Positions 37,601 through 47,661 of a stretch of DNA of 64,000 nucleotides are shown piece by piece (the first letter of the stretch is position 1; each line of letters begins with the position of its first letter). The stretch covers positions 594,090 through 658,089 of the forward strand of contig VWZL01000187.1 in assembly GCA_013396915.1 (NCBI GenBank). The letters run 5' to 3'. The notes under the pieces are model-generated. The model did not search any database, was not told where the DNA came from, and saw only the letters and a program-made list of their open reading frames with translations. This DNA is from Stercorarius parasiticus (Eukaryota; Chordata; Aves; Charadriiformes; Stercorariidae). The position numbers were made by a program, and so were the translations under genes.

Positions 37601-40600
37601 TTCTAGCTGGGTCTGTGGGAAGAGGGCGCTTCTGTGATGCAGAAAATTTAACCTCCAGTTTGTGTGCATAAATAACTGGATTCAGGTATTAATTAGAGAG
37701 CATAATTTGTTTGGAGAGTCGAAGATTAAAGGAACTCTTGTCTTCCTGTCAGGACAATTTTGTCTGTGTTGCGCTGTCTGATAAATCAGATTGCATAATG
37801 GGGGTATTGTGTGCATTTTCCAAGAGCAAATCAGAATATGACGATATTAGACCCATATTTTTTTTTCTTCTCTGGTGCACTGCTTATGTCTATGGAAGAG
37901 CTGCTCTCTTTACTGTCAGGTTTAACTGTCTTTGTATGCTCCTGTTAGCTGTACAGGGTATTAGTCTGCTTGTCAGCAGGGAAGGCTTCTTTACCTTGGG
38001 CATTTGAGATAAAATGCTAGTCACGTGTCCTGCTTTTTGCACTTTGAACCTCTGTCTAATTCTAACTTATTTTCTCTGATGCAATGATCCTTCAGCCTGG
38101 AAAGGATAAGTGACAACACTCGTCTATTGTCAGCTTTGCTTAAGCCATGAGGAAGTGCAGTAGTTGCTGTTCTGTTTGTAAAACAACAGCAGCAAGAGCA
38201 AAATCTTGAATAGAACAATCAGAAATAAAAACAAAACTGTGAGGCAAATGCTATTTATCTTTCTCACTGGGTAAAACCAGACATACGTACAGTCCGTGAG
38301 TATGGTATACATAGAGCTTGGGCTGTGTAGGGGTGGGAATGAATTTGCAAGGAGAGGAGGTCACCTGCAATTGTTAACAGTATAATTAAGCTGAAATGAA
38401 ACAATGAGATAAAAGATACAGGGATGTGGGTTTTGTTGGTTTCAGGAGTTGTTGTGTGGGTTTTGTTTGTTTGTTTTTACTACTTTTTGTTCTGCAAAGA
38501 CGAGGATGTCTTATCTGTTGCTTTGGACACAGTTTGTGTCCTTCTTAATATTTGCTTATCCTTTTGAATTGTTATGTTGGTTTAACACTACGCAGAAGCC
38601 AAGTCTCAGAGAAGCGCTGGATGTCCCTGGCTTTTTTCAATTGGATATATTGTGTCACTAGAACAGTTAAATTTCACCAGTGCCAGGGTAGTATACCCAG
38701 TATACAGCCACATCGTATGCTGGCTCCAGAGCTTTTATTGCTAATGCTGTCACTGCGTATTAAGAATTAGTGAGCAATGCACACTGGATTGTTTTAGACA
38801 TGGTTTATATATTATTCCTAACATACCCTGACAGACTGTACTATCCCAGCTGCTCTGTGTTGGTAGTACTGGAAGGAATATCAGCTGCTGTTGTTAAGTT
38901 TGGAATATAGGTTCATTTACAGTCTCAGATTCTTATTTATACACCACTTTATGAAACAGGCATCTCTTGGGATGATAGTTCTGTCCAGAGGTGAACCTGT
39001 CTAGAGGCTTGTCACCAGAAGTAACTTCCAAATTCTGCATAGATTTAGAAAACCATGCATCACTCATGTTTCATAGAGGAGTATTTTCAAACCTGCCTTT
39101 ACACACTAGATTTCCTAAGGAGCAAGAAAACACATGATTCTTAAAGAAAATAACTATATTTTGGCAAAAAGCAGTAGAGAGAATGCTTGATGAGTATTGA
39201 ATTAGGCAATGCTTGTTGCTCAGTTGTTTGTGAAATTGGTGGTAAACTGGTCTGTGCTTAGAGGGCCTGATCCAATTGCTGTTGGACCATTTGAGTCTTT
39301 GTGGACTGTCTTTGTGGATAGACAAACATTAGATCTTTAATGTGGAAGCATACAAATAAATGCATTTTTCTGAATGCTCTGTACTTGCTTCTCATCTGTC
39401 TTATGCATCTCCTGTATATCTTATATCTATAGAGTGGTGTGAAAAAGACTCTAGCTTGCCAACTCAGATCTTGGGGTGAAGAGGGAGAGAAAAGCTGGCT
39501 ATGACAGTTTTAAGCAGAGGAGAAGTTTGCAAATGGGGAAAGAGGAGGAAGATAAAAAAATGTGAAAAATAGGGACATGAATGGTAAAACACGAAAAGAA
39601 AAACATAGGGAACAGGACAAAGGAGGAAGTGAAACATAAGGAAACTGAAGTGTGACTGTCAAAGAAAAGAGAAAATGAGGGAATCAAATAGAGGAAAACA
39701 GAAAGATTATGTAGTTGTCAAGTCTTTTTTAAAATATGTAAAACCAGAAGTGTTTCAAGATGTGAATGTGTATGTATAGAAATGAATATGTAGTTTGAGG
39801 CTTTTAAAATATAGGCTGTAATCTTGCATTTTTCGACTTAAATTGGAGTCCTGTGGGCTTAGTGGAGCCATACCCCACATAGTTACACTAACAGATGGCC
39901 ACATTAGTGATATCTCACATACAGGTGCATTCCTCCGTCTTATTACTCCTCTGTCCTTATTCTGCCATATGGCCAACAGTGATAAACGGTGAGGTCTCAA
40001 GAGCTGGTTCTGCTGGTAAGTGTCTGCCTGTGAACAGGTGAATCCAGACAGATCAGTTATCTGGTTTTGAAATGTAAAAATGCATGTGATACTGAAGGAT
40101 GGACACAAGGAACATCATATTACTCTCTTGTTTGGGATGAAATGGGGTATCTGAAGTGTGGCGGTAGTCAGCAGAATGGTAAAGAAAGGATCCAGTGTGT
40201 GCCTAAAGCATGTGCTAAATGGGCAATAGAAACACAAACAGAAAAAAATCAAGAAACTTCTCCCCTGGGGACAACAACATAACATGTTTCTATAAAACTT
40301 GTTTGTTTGGAAAAATGTGTATGCTAGTTAATTGAAACATTCTCTCCTGTCAACTGAGGATTGACAGGAGGAACTCTAAAGCAGACAAGTAGCAGCAAAC
40401 TGTCTGAAGGCACATTTTTGGAGCCCTGTCTAGTCTGCAGCTTTTTGAGTTCTTCCTTTTTCAAACTATAATGTAAAAATTTAAAATCGGCAATGAAATA
40501 TATCAGGAAACTTAAAAGCAAATGACAGTTTGAAAAGAGAGGGGGAATGTAGTACTCAGATCTTACATATATCAGGGTAGAGGAAACGTGTTTTATATTG

Positions 40601-43600
40601 TTTGTGTATCTGCAAAGCTGTGGTATTATTAGAAATTCATTTCAAACTGAGGAGCTCAAAATAAAACTCCCATTTAGGAGCAGTTGTACTGCTCAGTTTA
40701 CCACACTGATACTTACAGCCAATTAATCTGAGTCCCTCTATCCCTTAGAAATTGTCAATCCTTTCGAAGGTCTGAGTGTCTTCCCACACTGTCAGATTTG
40801 AATATTTAACCTAGAGAATTAACTTGAGTTGAAATGCAACTCCTTTGGCAATGGAAACTTCCTTTGAAGTTTTTGGATCTTCTACATTCCATGTTTCCTG
40901 TTTTAAATTAAAAGAACAAAACGCTCTCGAATAGCACACTGTAAGCACCCTGTGAAACCTGCATCTCAGACATCTGGCTGGCTGACGTGAGGAGCCAGAC
41001 AGAAGGTGGTGGTCAGGGGCATTCCATTCATCTTCCCATCAAACAACCTGCCCTAGGTAAGAGAAGTTCATGCGACTCTGAGCTAACACGGTTGGTTGTA
41101 TCCTCAATTAGAGGGCAGCCAGACGAAAGGCTTCATAAAGCAAGCTTATCCCTGTGCTTTGTTGATGAGGGTGATGCAATACCCCACGCTACCCATTGCA
41201 GGGCTTACAATGGTGATCTCTTGGACAGAAAAGGCCTCACGTTCATCACACCTGCCTTTCTCTGAATTTCATAGGTCATTTCTGATCGAGCTCACGTAGA
41301 CCTTCCATGTTTGTTTGCTGTCCATAGACCATGATCTCACCCAGCTTTCAGGCAACAAGATTCATGATCCCACTTAAACTGTGAAGCTTCTTAGTATGTG
41401 CCTGTTTTGCACACATAACACTGTGTGGTAACACTGATGATCTCTCACTCCGGGCTGAATGATGTCTTCTCATCTTCATGTACTACCTTGGAGCATTCAG
41501 TGTTAGACTGAGGTCGTGCTGTCCCCGTGCAGAAAGCACAGTGTAGATTCCAGCAGCACAGAGATGCAGTAGACAAATAGCTTAGCCTATATTTCATCAA
41601 AACTATTGCTTTCACGTAGGGCTGGATAAAATCACCTTGTGAGCAGGGACCAGGGAGTTGAAGTTGGATCTAAGCAAGGCAGAGGGGAGGACAAAGGAGA
41701 GGAGAGCTGGAGGATGATTTTGGCCAAATCTCAGTTGTCCTGTGCAGTGTATGGTTTAGAAGCACTGCTAGATTCTTCTGTGCCATTAAGCTTTTGAGTG
41801 GCAACTTAATTTAATGGTTTCTGCCATCTCTAGTTGGTGGGGAGATTCTGTCCTAGCTTAGTTATGATTTTATGGGACTCTCATGTCCCATCTGGGCTAG
41901 AGCAATGCAGTATACGTGGGCATAAAGCTGTGGGTTCTTAGGCGCCTGCAATCACACGGTGCTGTAGCATTTCCCCACAGCAGCGTGTACTCATGGTAGC
42001 ACAATGCACCATTTCTTTTCTCTGAAGTACTGCTACAGCTGCTGGGCCATTTGGCAATCTGAACAGGGAGCAAGAGCCTGTACTGGCTGCCGACTTTTTG
42101 GTGACACCTAGTTTGTCAGACTATCTATCTCAGAAGGGATCTGGAACAGCTTTTATGTTAAAACATCTGTTGTATTTATAAACCTGCACTGATGCTTGAA
42201 GAGATGTCTGAAAAATTGTATATGCCATTTTTAGATGAAGTTTGAAAAACCTGGTGTATAGCATATAGATCATATACTTCATGTATAATCATAAACATCG
42301 TATATCATCATAAAATGCTAAACATCATCCCACAGCATGTGTATCTTTGCACAATGTCAGGGATCAAGGTTATAGATAAAATGGCAGGAGATGGAAAGAA
42401 AATAATATTCCCACTTTTATTAAAGATACAGTGGTCAGTGTGTTTGGATATTACCCTTTAAGTAATTAACAGTTGTTTGGTGAGAATGACTCAAGTAATT
42501 ACTGGCAGGTTTGTCTTTTTTATTGTTATAATTTGGTTCTTTTGCCTATGTAATTACGGAATTTCACTATTTCGTTTTCTGAAAGATTCAGGTGTTGACT
42601 TGCTGGTAGAAAATTTTGGCCTGACTGATAGTGAAAGATTTTTTTTCTTTGAAACTGGATTCCATAAGCTGATCAGAAAAACCTCCCTATAAGCATGCTA
42701 AAAGAGAGTTGAAGGCATCCGAACTTTTTTTCCTCTGGCAAAAACTCTGCGGTGGTATCAGGTGGCTTCTGTTTTTCTGATGGATGGGAGCTGTTTGCTG
42801 ATTGTGAGTCAGGAGCTGGGGGTGCTGTGGGAGAAGGTTTGGTGAAGGTAATGCCTGTGCTAGCAATTAGTGCTGTGCAGTGGGAGCAGAGCTGTCGTGC
42901 CAATCTGCTGGTCCTGAGGACCTCATGGCCACATGAATGTATTTTTCAGGTGTTGGACTAGCTCTGTTTTGGTCCCACGTGCTCTGCTAGTGGCTGGAGT
43001 GCCTGGGCTGTGCTCCTGGAGAGCTGCTCCAGATGTAGTTACACCCTGAAGGAATCTTCTCTGTGGGCTTCCAGGCAGCACTGTGCTCTGTTGGGACACC
43101 TGCTGAGCTGAACTACAAATTGGTGTAGACACAGCTGTTAAACGTCTGGTCTTCTCTTGAGTAAGTAAACTGAGACCATAGGAACAGGCTCTTGGAGGAA
43201 GTGGCAACACTAGTACTGACTTATTGTTAGCTAAAATCAAGGTCTGCTAAGAATAATACCTTTAAAAATAAAAAATCTTTGAATGTTGTTGACTTGGCTT
43301 CAGATACAGGAGAAAATGTGGAAGCTCTTTCTGGAGCCAAAACAAAAAGAGAAAAGGGAATCAACATTAAAACAAGAGGGTAATATGCCAGAAACACTAG
43401 TGCAATTATCTCTCTAGGATAGCTGCAGATATTTTGACATAGCCTACGATGAGTAAGCCACAAGATTCAAGAAGTGCCTGTGTGTTGAGAGCATAAAGCA
43501 GTTATAGTCTTATACTAGTATTCTTAAATATTTTTATTTAAAAAAAACCCCATGGCTCCACCCACTCTAAAATCAAAATGTAATTACATGAAATGAAGAC

Positions 43601-44832
43601 GTTTCTTATACAGTCTCAATTGGTGTGTGTGCTGCCAAACTGAACTCCATACCAAGTGAACTGTGTTATGGTGAGTGCGTTAACATAATGGGGGTAATAA
43701 GGAAACCATGAAGAAAAACTGCTTCAACAGTTTCTTACAAGTGATGTGTTTACTACAGGACCATTTTTAAATGCTGTCACTTTAATAAATTAATACATTT
43801 CTGCTTATTGAGCTGTGTTGTTCACGTGTCTTATAGGCACCATCAATTCCTATAAAACCTGATCAGACTTTTCACGAAATAGAAGCCTTTAGAGTGCTAA
43901 CACAATTAACTTTGTGACAGTCTATCATATCTTGACTTTGCAGCCAGTACTATTTTAAAAAAAACAAACCTAAATCTGGGATGAAGGCAGCTATAAATGT
44001 GGTTTTCTTAACAGGTTCGAGTTATTCTGCATTAATTTGAACATAAGATAGTGTCAGAACTACACTATCAACCGGAAAACTGAATTCTGGTTAAGCACAT
44101 TTTGCTTCTGGTCATATTGGCTGCTTGAAGTGTACTTAAACACAGCTTGAACTGATTTGGATTTGTTAAGTCTTCCTCTTCTGTCACTTCGCTCTTCTGC
44201 CCCGATTTGTATTCCTGCCCTCCAGCGCAATGTTACACAGAAATCTCTCATTCTCCTGCACCGTCAGGGCAGCACCATCACTCTTTGAAAACATATTGTT
44301 GCAAATTCTACAAATCATGGAAAAAAACTACATAATCTTAAAAGCTATTGCTCTGTTCCCTGGATTAAATAGTCGTATTTCTACCCTTCTCTTTCCATCC
44401 CCTCTCAGCCCAGACTGACGTACCTTCGGTCATCGGGGGGCCGAGAGCTCTGGCCTGTGTTCTCGGCAGAACAATGTGAAAGTCCTGGCAATCTTTCACT
44501 GTCATTTTAAGAGAGGATTAGCTCTTTAATTGTTTTACATAAATTCCAAGATGATCATAGCTTTTATATGTCAGTGCTTGCTGCAATTTTTTTTTTCCCT
44601 TAAACACCCAGCTCAGTGAACAGATTTGTACAATTTGTAGCTGCTCAGTCATTTTGTATGGCTTTTTAATCTCTAGAGGCCAGATGGAAGCATGATCCTT
44701 CAGCACTGCTTGTTTTGCCTAATGTAGGGATTGGAACTGCATTTGAATAGCACGCAGTCATAGATATATACAAATATTTTTCTTTCCCATCCCTGTGTTT
44801 TCTCTTCTAATGTTTTGGTTTGGTTTTCTTTA
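34662..44832. other. Intergenic DNA without recognised genes
   Basis: It contains a block rich in homeodomain-type AT motifs (36540-36930), a purine-rich tract (39476-39712) and a TTTG run at 38461-38476. No coding gene, RNA gene or further transposon was recognised. Confidence 0.65.
39476..39712 (+). repeat. A/G-rich tract
   Basis: About 235 bp of strongly purine-biased plus strand (for example GAAGAGGGAGAGAAAAG and GGGGAAAGAGGAGGAAG), more A-rich than the tract at 7490. Confidence 0.65.
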
Positions 44833-44955
44833 ATGACAGTTTTCTACAGGGAAAACTATCACCAACAAGTATGCCCTGACAGAAGTCTTACACCGAAGAA
44901 CACCATGATTTTTGGTCAAGGAGATTTAAGAGAGAAACTAACACTCAAGTGGTAA
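44833..44955 (+). other. Exon-like segment with a 40-codon open frame, downstream of FBXW7
   Basis: A pyrimidine-rich stretch and TTTCTACAG acceptor end at 44849, and a GTAAGT consensus donor starts at 44952, bounding 102 bp (34 codons). One frame runs open through both sites, from ATG at 44833 to TAA at 44953-44955, with a FGQGDLREKLTLK segment. No protein family is recognised. It could be an exon of an unannotated noncoding or lineage-specific transcript, or chance. No partner exon was found. Confidence 0.2.
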
Positions 44956-45519
44956 GTTTCTGAGACAGCTGATGACTTACCTTGGTTTCAGGGCACCCAT
45001 AAAACTGCTGTTGGACAGATCTGGAATGATGTGGGGTTTTTTCTCCTTCTTTGTTAGAGGCTTTATTTCAAGCTCTCCTACGATCCTAACTTTGATTTTA
45101 CTTGTATTTATGGATTCATTCTCTGCTGTCAGACTACCATCAATTGATTGAAATCCATAAACAATAAACGTCAAGTTTCAATTCCAGATGCAGTAACAAG
45201 ATGCTGTTGGAAGAAGTTTTATGTACTTGAGCAGCTTTTTATAGCTAACTCCCTCCAGAGTCAAATCCTGACATGATCTTAGAGATAGGAAGCTAATGGC
45301 TTTCCCACATGTTTGTCGAGGCCCATGTGACAAATCCTATATGGCAACTGCAGGAGAGGACACTCGTGCACCTGTTTGTGTAAGCCTTACAGCAAAAGTC
45401 CTGCGACATATTTTAGCATCTACCAGTAAGCTGAGCAACTTGACCTGCTTTACCCTTCGTAGGATATATGATAGTAAATTAACAGGAAATAGCAGGGAAA
45501 AAAAAAAAAGAAAGACGTG
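44956..45519. other. Intergenic gap just past the FBXW7 poly(A) site
   Basis: No repeat or gene recognised. The A-run near 45499-45513 is the transcription-downstream T-rich element of FBXW7 on the minus strand. Confidence 0.6.
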
Positions 45520-45538
45520 CTAACATGAAAAAACACAT

Positions 45539-45544
45539 TTTATT
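45539..45544 (-). terminator. FBXW7: Distal poly(A) signal AATAAA of FBXW7
   Basis: The minus strand reads GTGCAATAAAATG here, a canonical AATAAA. About 30 bp further on there is a long T-rich run on the minus strand (plus-strand A-run near 45499-45513), a suitable downstream U-rich element for CstF. Cleavage is expected near 45515-45525. The surrounding sequence resembles the remembered end of the human transcript. Confidence 0.8.
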
Positions 45545-45548
45545 GCAC
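45541..45548 (-). promoter_or_regulatory. miR-92/25-family 8-mer overlapping the poly(A) signal
   Basis: The minus strand reads GTGCAATA, an 8-mer seed match whose last four bases are also the first four of the AATAAA hexamer. It lies within about 30 bases of the expected mRNA end. Confidence 0.5.
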
Positions 45549-45765
45549 TTAAGTTATAAGAAAATAAAATTTCTAAGTGAATCAAACCATAGACACAATC
45601 CCTTTAAAGGTTGTTTTCCTCCATCATGTCAGGTTGTTACATAACTAAAATTAACCAACTGGAATCTGATTGTTTTAAATCAGACTATAAATAAAACAAA
45701 ACGAAACAAAACAAAAACAAAAAAAGGAGGAAAAAAGATCGCCTAGGATACAGTGTTAAACCACT

Positions 45766-45773
45766 TTCACAGT
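45766..45773 (-). promoter_or_regulatory. Second miR-27 8-mer seed match
   Basis: ACTGTGAA occurs again on the minus strand near the distal end of the UTR, about 25 bp beyond the distal CR1 insertion in transcript order. It would be lost from a transcript using the proximal poly(A) signal. Confidence 0.55.
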
Positions 45774-45796
45774 TCAGCTTGAGTTGTGGCTCTTGG

Positions 45797-45900
45797 AGAA
45801 TCATAGAATGGTTTGGGTCAGAAGGGACCTTAGAGATTCTCTAGTTCCAACCCCCTGCCAGGGGCAGGGACACCTTCCGCCAGACCAGGTTACTCAGATG
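45797..45900 (-). mobile_element. CR1 LINE 3'-end fragment inside FBXW7 3' UTR (distal)
   Basis: The plus strand reads AGAATCATAGAATGGTTTGGG and continues through AGTTCCAACCCCCTGCCA, the reverse complement of a CR1 3' end, so the element points the same way as FBXW7. It is 5'-truncated to about 100 bp, as most avian CR1 copies are. It sits sharply between minus-strand UTR blocks ending GCCTCATTC and resuming TCCAAGAGCC, which appear contiguous in the mammalian UTR as I recall it. An ATTCT direct repeat may be the target site or part of the CR1 tail. Confidence 0.9.
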
Positions 45901-46255
45901 AATGAGGCAAACCATTTGACTCTTTCAGTTCTCATTTTGTTTGCATGTGACATCTTTACAAAAACGTTAAGTTTTTGCTCTGTCAGTTCCTCCCAGCAAT
46001 AACTGTAACAGTTGTTTTTTTCTCAAATACTGTAAAACACTAAGACTGACCAGCAATTTTATTTTCATTTTTGTATTTTATAATATTTTTTAAAAATTTT
46101 GTCAGTTTTTTTTTAATGTATGTTCATTCCATTCACCACAGCCCTCACAAAGAAAAATTTCCCCACAGAACAGGCTGCAATAGCTTTGTTCTAAGGAATG
46201 TGTTTTAATTTTTGCCCAGAAAAAAGAAAATAAGCTTTGCACACACACTCAATTC

Positions 46256-46261
46256 TTTATT
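46256..46261 (-). terminator. FBXW7: Candidate proximal poly(A) signal in FBXW7 3' UTR
   Basis: The minus strand reads TTTGCAAATAAAGAATTG. A canonical hexamer about 1.1 kb after the stop codon could give a shorter UTR lacking the distal miR-27 and miR-92 sites and the distal CR1 fragment. No strong GU-rich element follows immediately, so use is uncertain. Confidence 0.35.
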
Positions 46262-46753
46262 TGCAGGCAAACTTCACTCTTAATTGTCTGAAACTCTTCC
46301 ACTCTCAGCCTCTTAGAGGCACAGTTGGCTCAAGTTTCAGTGGCAAAAAGTCTTTTTCTGTAACCAAACTAGAGCAAATTTGGAATTCAGTCTGGGACTA
46401 AAACGTCACAGCAGAAAAAAAAAATAAAAAAAAATAATTTGCTTTTCTTTCTTTCATTTAGCAGCATAAATAAGTTTGGCCACTGGGAATACAGTACAGG
46501 GGTGGGACAACAATCCCGTAATTGAAGACCTACTTCTAGCACCAGCATTGCGAATTAAATCCATCAGAGGACTCCCAAAACCCAGGACAACTTGCCCTCT
46601 CAGAGCAACTTATGCATTGAAGAGTGTAGATGGAAGCAACAGTAAATAGATGAAACAGAGGCTAATACTGTGATTGACATTGGCAATGGTTGGCAAAAAA
46701 AAGAGGAATAAAAGAAAAAAAAGAAAAAGCTCCGATAAAACTGTACAAAACAA

Positions 46754-46761
46754 TTCACAGT
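46754..46761 (-). promoter_or_regulatory. miR-27 8-mer seed match
   Basis: The minus strand reads ACTGTGAA, a full 8-mer match to the miR-27 seed, in the FBXW7 3' UTR. FBXW7 repression by miR-27 is established in mammals. The match and position are seen; function in this species is inferred. Confidence 0.6.
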
Positions 46762-46861
46762 AATATTTTAGCTTTTCCACACCAGGAATGGACTCTTTGT
46801 TTTTGTTTGCTTTTTTTCATTGCAGATGCTCTCTAGTTTTTGAAAGTCAACCAGTGACTGC

Positions 46862-46985
46862 TCGTAGAGGTTGGAAGGGACTGCTGGATGTTGTCCGGTC
46901 CAACCCCCTGCTCGGAGCAGGGCTAAGGGAGAGCGTGTTGCTCGGAGGGGCTGCCGGGACCCAGGGGTGCACGAGCAGGCTCGCC
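46862..46985 (-). mobile_element. CR1 LINE 3'-end fragment inside FBXW7 3' UTR (proximal)
   Basis: Plus-strand TAGAGGTTGGAAGGGACTGC, then GTCCAACCCCCTGCTCGGAGCAGG, matches another CR1 subfamily read from its 3' end; the element again points with FBXW7. It lacks the ATTCTATGATTCT tail and is more GC-rich and more diverged than the distal copy, so it is a separate, probably older insertion. Conserved UTR resumes at about 46858 (minus strand CACTGGTTGACTTTC). Confidence 0.75.
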
Positions 46986-47102
46986 TGTGCAGCTTCTTTC
47001 AAGATCTTTGTGGTAAAATAACCTGTTAACAAGAACTGTAACAATATTTTGTTTTTCACCTCCTAGCTGCTCAAGGAGCAGTTGGAGGAAAGTAAAGAAA
47101 TA

Positions 47103-47109
47103 ATTGCAC
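47103..47109 (-). promoter_or_regulatory. miR-25/32/92/363 seed match
   Basis: The minus strand reads GTGCAAT, a 7-mer match to the shared seed of the miR-92/25 family, about 290 bases after the stop codon. FBXW7 is a reported miR-92a target in mammals. Confidence 0.5.
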
Positions 47110-47198
47110 CTGGTTTCATTTCGAAAGTCGTATTTTTGCAAAGCTGCCCCGGTCAAAAGTGTAGCCTTTTTATGTGACGAGACAGCAAATGCCTCTCT

Positions 47199-47206
47199 TG
47201 TCAGTT
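47199..47206 (-). promoter_or_regulatory. miR-223 seed match
   Basis: The minus strand reads AACTGACA, an 8-mer match to the miR-223 seed, about 190 bases after the stop codon. Control of FBXW7 (and so cyclin E) by miR-223 is established in mammals; retention here is a sequence observation. Confidence 0.55.
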
Positions 47207-47392
47207 AGAGTTTGTCATCTTTGTCTTCTCCTTCGTAGTCTGTAGGTCTTTAGGATCTGTTGCCCCAAGCCAACATCCTGCACCACCAAGGACAAGGGAT
47301 TTTTTTCCTTTTTCTTTTTTTTCTTTTTTTTTTCAGGGGGAGGGAAAGGAGAACATCGTCTACACGTTTGGACAAATTAATCTTTCTGCCCG

Positions 47393-47661
47393 TCACTTCA
47401 TATCCACGTCAAAGTCCAACACCAGCAGCTTTGTTTCCTCAGTCCCGTTGCGGCTCCCAACCGCACACACTAGCTTTGTGTTAGAAGCTCTGATCCGCCA
47501 CACGACGCCTCCACTTCCCCCGCTCTCCAATGTGACTAGATTTCGGATAAATTCACCCGTTTTCAAGTCCCAAAGTTTTACAGTCCCATCATCTGAGCTG
47601 GTAATTACAAAGTTCTTGTTGAACTGTAAACAGGTCACAGCACTCTGATGCTTGTTGGGAC
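47393..47661 (-). CDS. FBXW7: FBXW7 last coding exon: final WD40 blade and C-terminus
   Basis: The coding part is 269 bp, starting with two bases of the Gly619 codon after ACTGTTGCAG and ending in TGA at 47395-47393. It encodes residues 620-707: [13 protein letters not shown], the last WD40 unit [11 protein letters not shown], the loop [12 protein letters not shown], and the C-terminal strand [22 protein letters not shown] closing the propeller. Arg689, another degron-contacting residue, lies in GSRNG. The exon runs on without interruption into the 3' UTR. Confidence 0.98.

Larger units (their letters stand above)
45520..47392 (-). other. FBXW7: FBXW7 3' UTR
   Basis: About 1.87 kb lies between the stop codon and the inferred cleavage site. 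From memory, long blocks read on the minus strand match the mammalian FBXW7 3' UTR: the stretch just after the stop, the GGATGTTGGCTTGGGGCAAC area, and the CCAGTGGCCAAACTTATTTATG area. This suggests strong purifying selection on the UTR. The conserved sequence is broken by two CR1 fragments. The UTR also holds long U- and A-rich tracts and microRNA seed matches, listed separately. The exact 3' end is inferred from the poly(A) signal, not from transcripts. Confidence 0.85.

Noticed and set aside
44905..44951. FGQG-type motif followed by a splice donor, resembling a T-cell receptor or immunoglobulin J segment
   Set aside because: There is no recombination signal (CACTGTG/CACAGTG heptamer with nonamer) upstream and no neighbouring J-like units, and the FBXW7 locus is not an antigen-receptor locus. 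Chance resemblance.
46788..47484. Plus-strand open frames in the FBXW7 3' UTR
   Set aside because: They run through a CR1 fragment and the antisense of poly-A tracts, with no evidence of an antisense coding gene.
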